The position numbers and the translations under genes are program-made. Shown here piece after piece: positions 51,471 through 61,585 of a stretch of 64,000 nucleotides of DNA. The DNA comes from Chaetoceros tenuissimus. Its lineage: Eukaryota; Bacillariophyta; Thalassiosirophyceae; Chaetocerotales; Chaetocerotaceae. The notes under the pieces are model-generated. The model saw only the letters and a program-made list of their open reading frames with translations. It was not told the DNA's origin and did not search any database. The DNA lies in the NCBI GenBank assembly GCA_021927905.1, contig BLLK01000022.1, forward strand, positions 1,674,001-1,738,000. Direction: 5' to 3'. Position 1 is the stretch's first letter. Each line of letters starts with the position of its first letter.

Positions 51471-52622
51471 TTACAGTCCTACTTTACATTTGACCCCATT
51501 GGAAGTAATGGAAAACGGATACATTTTCCCCTGTACCAAATTCTCCATTCTCCTATTAGTCATTGATCCACTAGCATCAGTATCAGAATTGGAATGCAAA
51601 CTCTTGACATTCAAAGCAACATAATCATATCCCTCATGATATTCAGGAGAATCAACCAAAGTTTCCATAATGGCGACACTTTGCGTCATGAGTTTCTCCA
51701 ATCCATCCTGATAATAACTCAAAGTATGACTTGAATCCAAATCCATATCCCCCGTAATGTACCTTGCACCCACTACACACACTTTATCGGAATTCAATCG
51801 TTTCAACTGTCGTATAAAATCATGTACACCCGACAATCCCTTTCCAAGTGATTCATACATTCGATTCACATTCTGAAAACTCGACAAATCATTCATGACA
51901 ATCATACAAGGTTCTTCTATCTGTTCCAAAAGTGCAATACCATCTTGATGAATATTACTTGGATGTAAAATGTGTATTCTATGAAGTATACCCTGTATAT
52001 CCTTTTCAATATCTCTTTCTTCCTCTATAGAAGAATATTCATTTAAATATTCCTTTCGAAATGGTTCCGATTGATTCCATCGTTTATAAACTGCTATTCG
52101 AATGTAGTTTTCAAGTTGGAATGGATGGAATCTATACTCTGGATCCAATATATACACATGACCACCTCCACTCTGACTCTCTTGGAGTTTCAAACAAGAA
52201 ACAGAAGTGGAAGCTGCATAATTCGCAACAAGAATCATGAGCAATTCAGTAGCTACAGATGGTAATTTACTCTGTATCTCGACATTTCCATTTAAAAAAT
52301 CAATTTGTGTCCCAATGGAAAAGGAAGAAAGTAAATTTGATTCGAGGTGGAGAGGTAAATGTTTGGTTCGTTTGTATCTCTCGAGTCGCATTTGAATATC
52401 TAAAAGGTTGACAGTGTTGTTGGTGAATGTTTCATGTGCGAGTTGTATCATGTTGACTGTGTTGACTTGAAATTGATCTGATTCTTCTGTATGACTGTCT
52501 TGATGATCAGTGTTGCTTTCATTGTTTGCAAAGACGATTGGATTTTGGGTCAATCTTCGTTTGTTGATTCGAACCCTCTGTAGCCATGATAGAGCCGTCT
52601 CTCTTGGACTTGATTCCATCAT
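51471..52622 (-). CDS. XRCC2-like RecA-fold protein, divergent
   Basis: I prefer the ATG at 52622 (MMESSPRETALSWLQRV), giving 383 residues; the frame also has an ATG at 52718 that would add a 32-residue hydrophobic lead. The order of motifs resembles the RAD51 paralogue XRCC2: a strand-loop GTQIDFLNGNVEIQSKL in the Walker A position, GGHVYILDPEYRFHPFQL (compare strand-D-x-Y-x-F in XRCC2), IHILHPSN before a helix, CMIVMNDLSSF in the Walker B position, and a C-terminal FSITSNGVKC. The Walker A consensus GxxGxGK(T/S) is absent. XRCC2 acts in homologous recombination repair, where its own ATP site is dispensable in animals. The assignment rests on pattern only; another RecA-like protein is possible. 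Confidence 0.5.
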   Translation of the reverse strand: MMESSPRETALSWLQRVRINKRRLTQNPIVFANNESNTDHQDSHTEESDQFQVNTVNMIQLAHETFTNNTVNLLDIQMRLERYKRTKHLPLHLESNLLSSFSIGTQIDFLNGNVEIQSKLPSVATELLMILVANYAASTSVSCLKLQESQSGGGHVYILDPEYRFHPFQLENYIRIAVYKRWNQSEPFRKEYLNEYSSIEEERDIEKDIQGILHRIHILHPSNIHQDGIALLEQIEEPCMIVMNDLSSFQNVNRMYESLGKGLSGVHDFIRQLKRLNSDKVCVVGARYITGDMDLDSSHTLSYYQDGLEKLMTQSVAIMETLVDSPEYHEGYDYVALNVKSLHSNSDTDASGSMTNRRMENLVQGKMYPFSITSNGVKCKVGL

Positions 52623-52783
52623 ATTGATTGTAATTGGTAGAGACTTGTGAGTACAGGATAGAAATATATATGCTAGACATTTTCCAGCAAATATGAAGAA
52701 TCGGTTGTTGTGTAGCATTGGAGCATTGGATCAGAGAGCTGAGAGATGAACAGTACGTACGTACTACTTGTACTGCGTATCAA

Positions 52784-53008
52784 AGCCCCCCTAAATAAGG
52801 CAGTAACCTAAAAGTTAAAGTATGGTTATGGGATTCAATTTTGCCGAATTTGCACCGATGACTAACAACTCCGTGTTAAATTAAGTGGCTAGCTGCTTGA
52901 GTCCCGTGAAGTCCGATGACTAACAACTCCGTGTTAAATTAAATGGCTAGTCAAAATCAATCCCATATGTTCCGGCGATACTTTTTGGCTCCAATTTTGA
53001 GGGGGGCT
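52784..53008. repeat. Small inverted-terminus element containing 38-bp direct repeats
   Basis: AGCCCCCCT at 52784-52792 is exactly complemented by AGGGGGGCT at 53000-53008, and acgtacgt lies outside both ends. Inside, the 38 bases at 52855-52892 (ccgatgactaacaactccgt onward) recur at 52913-52950 with one mismatch. No coding potential. It may be a non-autonomous element or a promoter-linked repeat; the divergence between the two direct copies is very low. Confidence 0.5.
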
Positions 53009-53304
53009 ATTCACGTACGTATAAGCTGATACGAGTACCTTCCCATCCACTCATCCACTCATTTCTTTTACAAAAAGGAAAACAAGGAAAAGATCTCTCT
53101 CATCTCTCTCATCCTGGTATGTAATAATTTCATTATACTGCTTCATTGCTATGTTACCAAGTTTGGAAGGTAGAGCGGCGGTGATAGGAGATGAAAGAGA
53201 TGGTCGAAAAGAAGGAAGGCTACTATTTATATCTGTGGTGCATATTGTCGACAATATCATGAGTATTGCAGTCCATCAAACTGCAAGATTTAGCCAAAGG
53301 GAAG
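53009..53304. other. Intergenic region between the small repeat element and the relic
   Basis: Short purine/pyrimidine-rich sequence (atctctctcatctctctcat near 53093). No supported gene. Confidence 0.35.
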
Positions 53305-53812
53305 CATCAAGCGTGTTTTATTTGTTGGTGTAGGAGACTCGATGCTTCTTCATGATCATTTGAAGTTGTGGTTGGTTTGGAACTTGATCAAAAAGTCGTG
53401 CGTGGTTGCTTGAAAGACTTTGGAACTCAGCCTCACTTTCATGACAGTGTGTGAAATGGTGAAGCTGATAGCACTCAGAATCGTAGTCCAGGAATTCTCA
53501 TGGTAGTAGAAGTTGAAAATTTAGATGGTGATATCAAGGCTGAATCTCTTCAGAAAAAGATGGTGGAGAGTCTTAGCGAGGCTGGCTTCAAAGTGGAGCT
53601 TACATCTGATCATTATTATTCTGATGGCATAGGGATACGTTGTTGCTAGATCTATCGCAGATTTGCAGTATGTAGGACTGGGTATTCACCTATTGAGCTC
53701 GATGGATAAGCAAGAGGAAGCGAAAGCAGTATTGATAAAAGCAGTAAGAGGGAGCATTCATTCAGTTTCAAGATGTCGAGTGATTGCAGGTGGAATGTTT
53801 GGAGATGATTGA
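53305..53812 (+). pseudogene. Relic of an aminopropyltransferase / AdoMetDC-like gene
   Basis: Fragments in several frames can be read: RVLFVGVGDSMLLHDHLK (a methyltransferase-fold nucleotide-binding strand and loop as in spermidine synthases) near 53309, VVVGLELDQKVVRGCLKDFG near 53365, then ILMVVEVENLDGD and VELTSDHYYSDG, then GYVVARSIADLQYVGLGIHL and CRVIAGGMFGD near 53790. Frameshifts and stops (TGA near 53450, TAG at 53646-53648) separate them, and pieces between are missing. The combination resembles a spermidine-synthase-like fold joined to an AdoMet-decarboxylase-like domain. The family call is tentative; that it is a broken gene is clear. Confidence 0.45.
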
Positions 53813-54224
53813 TTCTGCATTTCAAAGGCGTATGTAGATATGATTCAGTGAAGGAAACCCTACAATCGAGAACTAGACCAAGAACTAATGAATACAGGAT
53901 AGATAGAAATACAAGTATGAGAGGTACAGGTACAAGGTACCGGTATCGTAGGATGCTTTAGTGTTGTTTTTGCTTACGAGTAGTTTTTGGTTTTGCCAAG
54001 TGCGTGGACCACCGTCATTGTGTTCGTTAATTGGCTCGAAGACATCTAAACGGCTCGATAAAAAGAGCACCAAGGCGAGAAATAAAAGATGACAAGTTGA
54101 CAAGTTCAGATTGATACCAAGATACTCGAAGATACTAGACTACACCTGACTACACTAGTCCATAGTTATCACCAAACAGAACTAATCATTCTATATAGAC
54201 TGGGAGAAGTGAAGATAGCTGCAG
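53813..54224. other. Intergenic region and LRR_5 promoter
   Basis: About 410 bases. The last 60 (accaaacagaactaatcatt, then ctatatagactgggagaagt) are repeated before the LRR_5 gene at 55584, so they are part of a duplicated promoter. tatatag there could serve as a TATA element. Confidence 0.5.
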
Positions 54225-55058
54225 ATGAGGGTTGCTACAGTCGACGGTCTCGTGACTCTCTTTTACGACGGATCGAGAGAACTCTTCAATGAAGAACTGG
54301 ATGAGGAGTGGATGCAAAAGGCAGGTGATAATGGTTATGATTGCGAAACTTGGGAAGAATGGAATCTATCTAATGAATGTAAAGTGTATTGGAGAGAAAG
54401 AGAAACATGGCAGCAAGTAATAGTGGTAGATGGCGTCACTGAAATTCCAGCTTGGACTTTCCAACGTTGCAAGAACATCAAGAGAGTCATCTTTTCTAAT
54501 ACAGTTGTGAGAATTAAGCAATGGGCTTTCTCTTTCTGCTCGAGTCTCTTCTTTATCAAGCTGTCTATCAACATTGAAGTCATTGAGTTAGGAGCATTCT
54601 GCAATTGTAATCTCACCAGTGTATTTATTCCACCAAGATGTCGAGAAATTGAGACAGCAGCATTTGCAAACAATTACGATTTGACTCTCTTTCATGTTTA
54701 CCCACATACGCAACTTGGCATGAATCTTCTTTCTGAAACGAAATTGATGAAAGATTCTCCTTTCAAATTAAATAGATTGGGTGACCATAGAAATACTAAA
54801 GAAGTGAACAACTTCAACTGGATGAAAAAAATCAACAATGACGAAAAATACTCCCTACATAGAGTGTGTAGCTCATATCAACCAATCAAACAGGATATAC
54901 ATGTAATCATTCAACAAGAAGGGCTACGAGCTTTCGCTATAAAGAACAAAATGGGTATCACGCCATCTAGATACTTGAAGGAGAATCCGTTTGCAAATGT
55001 TATCGAAAAGGACATTATCCAAGACTATATCATGAAGTTGATGGGGGAGCTCGAATAG
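54225..55058 (+). CDS. LRR_5 family protein (second cluster, copy 1)
   Basis: ATG at 54225 (gcagATGAGGG); 277 residues. MRVATVDGLVTLFYDGS opens it, with the acidic segment ELDEEW after that. LRR_5 repeats at about 65-160 include VVDGVTEIPAWTF, RVIFSNTVVRIKQWAF, FIKLSINIEVIELGAF and SVFIPPRCREIETAAF. In the tail the CC pair of the other cluster is replaced by CSS (YSLHRVCSSYQPIKQDIH), followed by GLRAFAIKNKMGITPSRYL and NPFANVIEKDIIQDYI. The CSSY form marks this second cluster as a separate subfamily. Function unknown; no targeting signal. Confidence 0.9.
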   Translation: MRVATVDGLVTLFYDGSRELFNEELDEEWMQKAGDNGYDCETWEEWNLSNECKVYWRERETWQQVIVVDGVTEIPAWTFQRCKNIKRVIFSNTVVRIKQWAFSFCSSLFFIKLSINIEVIELGAFCNCNLTSVFIPPRCREIETAAFANNYDLTLFHVYPHTQLGMNLLSETKLMKDSPFKLNRLGDHRNTKEVNNFNWMKKINNDEKYSLHRVCSSYQPIKQDIHVIIQQEGLRAFAIKNKMGITPSRYLKENPFANVIEKDIIQDYIMKLMGELE

Positions 55059-55583
55059 TTCAATCTATTCACTATAACATTGATATTAGTAGAATAAGTA
55101 TTATTATAAAGAAGTGATCAATAGTGCGTGTACATTTATTCAAAATAGAAAGTCATTGTTTCAAATATCCATTCGAAGATAGGCTGCGCTACTCATGTTG
55201 CAGTCTTCCAAAGAAAGGACAGATGGACAACATTCATTATAAATATTGCTGAGAATCTATTGTGCAATAAATGCTAATTGAAATTGCTAACTTTGATGCA
55301 GTACACAATAACATACATTATATTCGTCATTTTATTTCAATTTTAAGAAGCAGCATCATAGCTAGAATGGCTAGCCATGGGAATGGTCATGACATCATTA
55401 CTACGTCACATTCCATAGTCATTGAGGGAGAGGGAAGAGGGCGAGAGGGCAAAAAACGAGGAAAAACGAGCAACACACTTTTGATTTAATTAGATAGGCG
55501 ATTCCTATACGACAGCAGTCTTTAGTTATCCCAAACAGAACCAATCATTCTATATAGACTGGGAGAAGTGAAGATAGCTGTCA
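55059..55583. other. Intergenic region with duplicated LRR_5 promoter
   Basis: About 525 bases. It holds the half-palindrome-rich stretch gctagaatggctagccatgg, tacgtcaca near 55402 (an ACGTCA half-site) and, before the next start, the same ctatatagactgggagaagt block as upstream of 54225. A 72-codon frame at 55271-55489 is not called. Confidence 0.5.
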
Positions 55584-56414
55584 ATGAGGGTTGCCACTGT
55601 TGATGGTCTCGTGACTCTGTTTTACGACGGATCCAAAGAACCCTTCAATCCTGACCTAGACCAAGAGTGGACGAATGCATATTATAATAATTTTGAAAAT
55701 AAAGACAATTGGGAAGAATGGAATCTTTCGGACGAGTGCAAGAGATATTGGAAGGAAAGGCAATCGTGGCAGCAGATAATCATTGAAGATGGCGAGACAG
55801 ATATTCCAAAACAAACGTTCCAAAGGTGCAAAAACATCCAAAGAGTCGTGATGGCAAACACTATCGTGAGAATTGGAGAACATGCATTTGATGGATGCAA
55901 ATGCCTCGCCTTTATCAAGTGGTCCATTAATCTGGAAGTCATTGAGAATGGGGCATTCATGGTATGTGATCTCATCAGTGTCTTTATTCCTCCAAGATGC
56001 AGAGAAATTCGGATGGCAGCATTTAGAGACAATTACAAGTTGACTCTCTTCCATGTACCTCAAAATGTGCAACTTGGCCCTTTTCTTCTTTCGTCAACGA
56101 AGCTAATGAGAGATTCTCATTTTGAATTAGATGAATGCGGTAACTGCAACAATCATACTGATGAAGAGAACAACTGGATAAAGAATATCAACACCGATGA
56201 AAAGTATTCCCTACATCGAGCGTGTAGCTCATATCAACCTTTGCAAGAAATCATAGATGCAATCATTCGACAACAAGGGCTGCGATCTTTTGCTATAAAG
56301 AATGAGATGGGTATCACACCCTCGCGATATTTGAAGGAGAATCCATATGCTGATATTCAGGAGATGGATATTATCCGAGACTATATCTTGAAAATGATGG
56401 GAGAAGGCGAGTAG
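55584..56414 (+). CDS. LRR_5 family protein (second cluster, copy 2)
   Basis: ATG at 55584 (gtcaATGAGGG); 276 residues with the family start MRVATVDGLVTLFYDGS. LRR_5 repeats lie at about 65-160 (IEDGETDIPKQTF, RVVMANTIVRIGEHAF, FIKWSINLEVIENGAF, SVFIPPRCREIRMAAF, FRDNYKLTLFHVPQN). The tail is of the CSS type (YSLHRACSSYQPLQEII, GLRSFAIKNEMGITPSRYL, NPYADIQEMDIIRDYI). The promoter duplicates that of the gene at 54225, so the two are tandem copies. It is convergent with the minus-strand copy at 56600-57427. Confidence 0.9.
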   Translation: MRVATVDGLVTLFYDGSKEPFNPDLDQEWTNAYYNNFENKDNWEEWNLSDECKRYWKERQSWQQIIIEDGETDIPKQTFQRCKNIQRVVMANTIVRIGEHAFDGCKCLAFIKWSINLEVIENGAFMVCDLISVFIPPRCREIRMAAFRDNYKLTLFHVPQNVQLGPFLLSSTKLMRDSHFELDECGNCNNHTDEENNWIKNINTDEKYSLHRACSSYQPLQEIIDAIIRQQGLRSFAIKNEMGITPSRYLKENPYADIQEMDIIRDYILKMMGEGE

Positions 56415-56599
56415 TTTAGTGCCTGTTTTATTTCCTCTTCTATATTAGAATCATGACGGTGTATCATTTCCATTGGTAAATGAATAGCTTGAAAACATGT
56501 ACAAGCTAAATATAAATTCACATTATATCTTGATTGAATTGTTATTTTCATCTGATTGAAAAATTTGCAAAACATAGAAGTGCAGATATCATTTTCATT

Positions 56600-57427
56600 T
56601 TAAAATGATAACTTGTTCAAAAAGTAATGACGAGAGATTTCAATCTCCGTCAGCTCGGCATATGGATTCTCCTTCAGATACTCAGAAGGAGTCACGCCAA
56701 CATTGTTCTTAGCCTTGAAAGCTCCAATTCCTTGCTCTTGAATAATAGCAAAGATTTCTTCCTTGGTAGGCTGAAAGGAACTACAGAGTCTGTGGAGAGA
56801 ATGCTTGTCATCATTGTTAATATTCTTGATCCAATTGTTGGTTTGTTCAGTCTGACGAAAGTATGGTGCATACTTCATCAACTTTGAGCCCTTGATGACC
56901 TCAGCATGAAGTCTGATTGTCTGAGGAACGTGGAAGATACTCAAATTATCATTTCGCTGGAAAGCATTACTTCCAATCCATCTACAGCTCTCAGGAATAA
57001 AGACACTGGCAAGATCACAGGCATCAAAGGCATGCTCCTCAATGTATTCCAAATTCATTGGAAACTTGACGTGGGTCAAACTGTTGCAGCCTGAAAATGC
57101 ATGACTTTCAATACAGACAAGAGAATCTGGAAAAATGACTCTCTGAATGTTGAAACATCCAGTGAAGGTATCGGACGGAATCTTTTCCACTCCGTCAAGA
57201 ACAATCACTTGCTCCCATGACTGTCGTTTGTCTAAATACTTTTCCAACTTTTTGACAAGAGGTCGCTCGTCTTCATCCCAGCAATATGGATGGTAGGGCT
57301 CACCAGTAACATTCAAATACTGATGAAGGGCAATGCTTCTCTCTTCATGTTCTGCGAGCTCGCTGTTGTAGAGTTCTGAGCCATCATAGAATAGAGTCAA
57401 AAGTCCGTCGACAATTTCTGTTTTCAT
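56600..57427 (-). CDS. LRR_5 family protein, divergent minus-strand copy
   Basis: ATG at 57427; 275 residues. It begins MKTEIVDGLLTLFYDGSEL, a clear variant of the family start. LRR_5 repeats at about 70-170 are the most regular here (VLDGVEKIPSDTF, RVIFPDSLVCIESHAF, HVKFPMNLEYIEEHAF, SVFIPESCRWIGSNAF). The tail (HSLHRLCSSFQPTKEEIF, GIGAFKAKNNVGVTPSEYL, NPYAELTEIEISRHYF) is conserved, ending KLSF without the usual MMGE. It is more diverged than the plus-strand neighbours, so it is an older member. No signal peptide. Confidence 0.9.
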   Translation of the reverse strand: MKTEIVDGLLTLFYDGSELYNSELAEHEERSIALHQYLNVTGEPYHPYCWDEDERPLVKKLEKYLDKRQSWEQVIVLDGVEKIPSDTFTGCFNIQRVIFPDSLVCIESHAFSGCNSLTHVKFPMNLEYIEEHAFDACDLASVFIPESCRWIGSNAFQRNDNLSIFHVPQTIRLHAEVIKGSKLMKYAPYFRQTEQTNNWIKNINNDDKHSLHRLCSSFQPTKEEIFAIIQEQGIGAFKAKNNVGVTPSEYLKENPYAELTEIEISRHYFLNKLSF

Positions 57428-57755
57428 GTTGTAGATTTTGAAGTGATCAAATTGGATATTAAAAATATTTATAAAATGATTGAGAAAGTACTCTCTGTGG
57501 CTTGTATTCTTTTGGGTGTTTGATTTATTTTGACAGATTCAAAAAGAAGAAAAATGCGTCGAAAACTTTCAGAACTTCTCATGTAGCTAGAGTGTCTAGC
57601 TGTAAAACAGACGAACGTAAACAAGGAACGAGAGAAGCACCGAAATGAAAATCAATTCAAAGAGAGATACTCGTACACTAGCTTGAGTAGGCAACTGTTT
57701 ATCAAACATTCAAGTTCAATTTACAGTTTTAGAAGGAGAGCTTTGTTGGAAGAGG

Positions 57756-58595
57756 ATGAGGGTTGCCACAGTCGATGGTCTCGTGACTCTCTTTTACGAC
57801 GGATCGAAGCAACTCTTTAGTGAAGAATTGTATGAAGAGTGGTGGGAGGAATGTAGTGATCATGGTTACAACGAAGAGGGCTGGGAAGAATGGGATCTTT
57901 CAGATGAATGCAAACAGTATTTGAGAGAGAGACAATCATGGCAGCAAGTAATAGTGGTCGAAGGCGTCACTGAGATCCCAGAGAGGAGTTTTCAAAAATG
58001 TTTCAACATTCAAAAAGTCATCTTTGCAAACACTGTTGTTCGAATCAACCCCTTGGCCTTTGCCGATTGCTCGAGTCTCTCCTCAATCAAACTTTCCATC
58101 AATATTGAAGTCATTGAGAGTGGAGCATTTATAGATTGCAACATTTCTAGAGTCTTTCTTCCTCCGAGATGCCGTGAGATTGGTAATGCCGCATTTAGAA
58201 TGAATAATAACCTGACCATCTTCAATGTTCCTCAAGATACTGAAATCGATTTGCATGTCATTTCTGAAACCAAATTGATTGAAGAATCACATTTTCAAAT
58301 TGATGAACGTTATAACTACGATTCCTTTCCTGGTCAGACGGAAGAAGTAGTTGCTTGGATCAAGAATATGAACAGCGACAACAAGTATTCTCTCCATAGA
58401 GCGTGTAGTTCATACAAACCTCTCAAGGAAGTGATAAATGCAATTGTTGAAAAGAAAGGAATCGGATCTTTTCATAATAAGAATAGCATCGGTATCACAC
58501 CTTCTCAATACTTGATGGAAAATCCTTTTGCAGACGTTACCGAGAAGGATATTATCCGAGACTATATCATGAAGATGATGGGAGAATACGAGTAG
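57756..58595 (+). CDS. LRR_5 family protein (second cluster, copy 4)
   Basis: ATG at 57756 (gaggATGAGGG); 279 residues. MRVATVDGLVTLFYDGS is followed by an acidic Trp-rich segment (EWWEECSD, GWEEWDLSDECK). LRR_5 repeats at about 65-160 are VVEGVTEIPERSF, KVIFANTVVRINPLAF, SIKLSINIEVIESGAF and RVFLPPRCREIGNAAF. The tail (YSLHRACSSYKPLKEVIN, GIGSFHNKNSIGITPSQYL, NPFADVTEKDIIRDYI) is of the CSSY type. It is divergent from the copy at 57427, with 328 bases between starts. Function unknown. Confidence 0.9.
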   Translation: MRVATVDGLVTLFYDGSKQLFSEELYEEWWEECSDHGYNEEGWEEWDLSDECKQYLRERQSWQQVIVVEGVTEIPERSFQKCFNIQKVIFANTVVRINPLAFADCSSLSSIKLSINIEVIESGAFIDCNISRVFLPPRCREIGNAAFRMNNNLTIFNVPQDTEIDLHVISETKLIEESHFQIDERYNYDSFPGQTEEVVAWIKNMNSDNKYSLHRACSSYKPLKEVINAIVEKKGIGSFHNKNSIGITPSQYLMENPFADVTEKDIIRDYIMKMMGEYE

Positions 58596-58835
58596 CTCAA
58601 TCAATTATAGTTTTGCTTGTATTCGCTTTAGAGTACTTAGTGTGTCTAAATTTATTCAGGGAAGGAGTCATTGTTTTCAACAAATTCAATTCGAAGCTGT
58701 GCATGCTACTTCACTCGAGTTGCAGTTGTCAAAACGAAGTACACACAGTGGTATGTAAAGACAAAAAGAAAGAACAAATACTGTAGACTTTAGTTTAGTG
58801 AATCTGTAGAATTTAGTTTAGTGAAGCCTAAAACG

Positions 58836-61585
58836 TCAGTCAACACCTTCCAAAGGATCAAAAACAAAGGATAAATCCTTCGCTAAAATTTGAACTCTCT
58901 CGAATACATTATCAAGAGTGCTATGTTTCAACCGCAATCCTTCGAGGACATTCAAAAGTCGCTTATGCTTACTCTCCATGATTGTAGTATTCTTGTGGAC
59001 ATTAAAGCCGTCTTTTTTATCATCCAGGGCTTCATCTGTGGTCAAATTTTCGTAAAGGACTTTCAAATCTTTCATACGAGTAGTCTTGAGAAGGTATCTT
59101 TGCTTCTGAAACAAATACTTGTTGATTTTGTCGTGAAGAGCTTTTGCTTCTTCTGTTTCATTTTCTACGTCTTTCTGAACCACTTGAAGCTCCTTGCTGC
59201 TCTCGTTAGCCAACGTCTCGAGCTCTTCTGCCCTTGATTTAATCTCGCTCTCTTCCTTCGTAGAATCTTCTATACGACTTTTGAGTTCTTGCCTTCTCTT
59301 TTTCAATTCGGCAATAGTTTCTATTTCATCGACACCTCCTCCCTTGCTTCGCCCCTTCTTGTTTCGAAATTTCAATGCAATATCTTCTCTTTTGTGAATA
59401 GCAAGTTCCATTTCTCTGACAAGTTTTTCTTGGTATCTCTTCATTTCGTCTAGACGGTACTTCATTCGACGAATTTCTCTCGACATGCCCTTGATTTCCA
59501 TTGCATGATCGCTAGTATTCAAAGCTGCCTGAGTCTCTTTCTCTAGTTGAATCTTTTTCTCCCAAAGCAAAATTTCCTTTTCAGTATTCATGATCTTGGA
59601 CAAAAGTTTTCCTTTTGCTTCTTGAGATTCTACAATTTTTGCTTCAGTTTCAAGAATTTCTTGTTTCAATTCCTTCATTTCTTCCTCGCACTCAATTTGC
59701 TTCACATTGTTTTCTCTCTTGAGAGTAGACTTTTTGTCTTTATATTTTCCAATTAAATCATTCAATCTGGACATGTCGGTATGCATGGTTGTAGACTTTG
59801 CCTCGAGATCTTGGAGTGCTGCCTCGTTCATATTGATTGCTTTCAATATACGAAGACGCTTCTGTTTCAAAATGACAAGGGTTGCACTCTTTTTTCGAAG
59901 TGATTCATCCAATGCTTCTGTCTTTTGAATAGCCTGGATCAACTTGCCTTGTTTTGAAATCCATTCATCTTTGAGTTCTTTTGAAGCACTTTCAATGGTA
60001 GCGATATCCCTTTCTAAACTCTTGATTGTGGCTTCAAGTGGACCAAGTGGTTCATCCTCTTCCACACTATCTACCATCTCTTGATATTTTCTATTTAAGC
60101 GATCAACCTTATTCATTTTGCTCTCGATGTCATTATGCATTCTCTTGATACCCTTTTCCAAAGTAGCGATGGAGTTTGTCTTGCTATTAGACTTATCCAC
60201 CTCATCATGAAGACGATCCTTGAGTTGAGAACAATGAATAGTAGTATTCATAATGTCAATCTTTACTCTTCCCATTTCTTTCTCAGTCTCATTAATATCT
60301 GCCTCTTTTTCAAGAATACCTTTTGAAAGCTTTGTTTCTTCCTTGACTACGTTTGATGCAGCTTGAGAAAATGCTGCTTGTTCCTCCTTGTACTTTTGAA
60401 TACTTTCAGATGGTGGTGAGGTGAGTTATGATTCAGCAATGCTGTCTTCTTTTGAACATGTTGAAACACTTACTCCTCTTCCACTTCATGTCGCTCACTC
60501 GAAGCAATTTCAATTTTGTGCATCAATGATTTCAATGTCGATTTGTGTCGTTTCAATTCTCGTTCTTGGACTTTGCAATCTTCTTGTGTTATATTGATAA
60601 TGTTTGTAGTCAGTTCTATTTCAGACGCAACAGACTCCTTTTCGGATTGAATCTTGAGCACTTCCTTCTCAATGTATTGGATTTCACTATTGATACGATT
60701 GTAGGCAAAATCACTCTTTTCCTTTTCTGCTTCAAGCTCTGCTAATTCACGTCTCATCCCAATCATTTCGACTCGATTGTCTCTGGTTGTCGCTTCTGCT
60801 TTATTCAGCGCTTCCCTCACAGCTACTAATGCTTGATCTCTTCGACCTAAAGCCAACACTGTTGAATTCCATTGCTGGACCAAATACTTTTTCTCAGTAA
60901 TCAGAGCTTCCAATTCAGAAGTCATGTCTTGTATAAAACTATCTGAATCTTTCGATTTCTTCTTCACCAAAGCCAATTCAGAATCCACCAACTCAATCTC
61001 CTCTTCTACACTATGAATCTGTTGATGCAATTTATCAATGTACCGATCTTGAATCTCCTTTTTCTTTTCAGCACCCTTTACAATTTCATCTGCCTTGGAA
61101 GCAGCACGTTTCGAAGCAGCTACTTCATCCTTGGTTTCTAAATTGAACTGCTTCGCCTGTCTCAAAGCACTCAATGCTTCCTCTAAAGCTTCTTTATTCT
61201 TTGAAACCTTTTTCAACAAGCCCTCCTTTTCTTGTCGAAATTCAATTTCTTTTTCCTTGAGTTTGGACAAATTTGCATCCATTTTCATTCGATGTTTGAC
61301 TTGTGTTTCATGTTCAGCTTCCGCTTCATCAAATTTATCTTGTAGTAATGATAATTGCTGTTGCATTCCGTATAATTCTACCCCGACATCTTCGCGTTCT
61401 TTCTTGATTCGTTTCAAATTGTCTTGTTTTTCTCGTAATTCTTGAAGGATGCGATCTCGAGTTTGGATGAGTTGTGCTTTGAGTGCATTTTGAATTCGAT
61501 CCGATACGATTTCGGTCGTTGGTGGTACTTTATTTGGGAGAAGGGCATTGGATGAATCTAGAGGAGCACAGATTACTACACTCAT
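58836..61585 (-). CDS. CCDC40: CCDC40/FAP172-like axonemal coiled-coil protein
   Basis: Exon 1 is 61585-60474, the intron is 60473-60403 (GTAAGT...GAAAG, 71 bp) and exon 2 is 60402-58836; the join (GA|T) keeps frame and gives 892 residues. Almost the whole protein is coiled coil. Family-type landmarks are VQQWNSTVLALGRRDQALVA at about 240, the block EPLGPLEATIKSLERDI, and LLWEKKIQLEKET followed by MSREIRRMKYRLDEMKRYQE and REMELAIHKREDIA in exon 2. These match the ordered landmarks of CCDC40, which with CCDC39 forms the 96-nm ruler that places dynein arms and radial spokes on motile axonemes. In diatoms only sperm of centric species are flagellated, so expression should be confined to male gametes; that is inference. 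Confidence 0.82.

Noticed and set aside
53885-54103. 72-codon minus-strand open frame before the second LRR_5 cluster
   Set aside because: Low-complexity Leu/Ser/Tyr translation with no domain.
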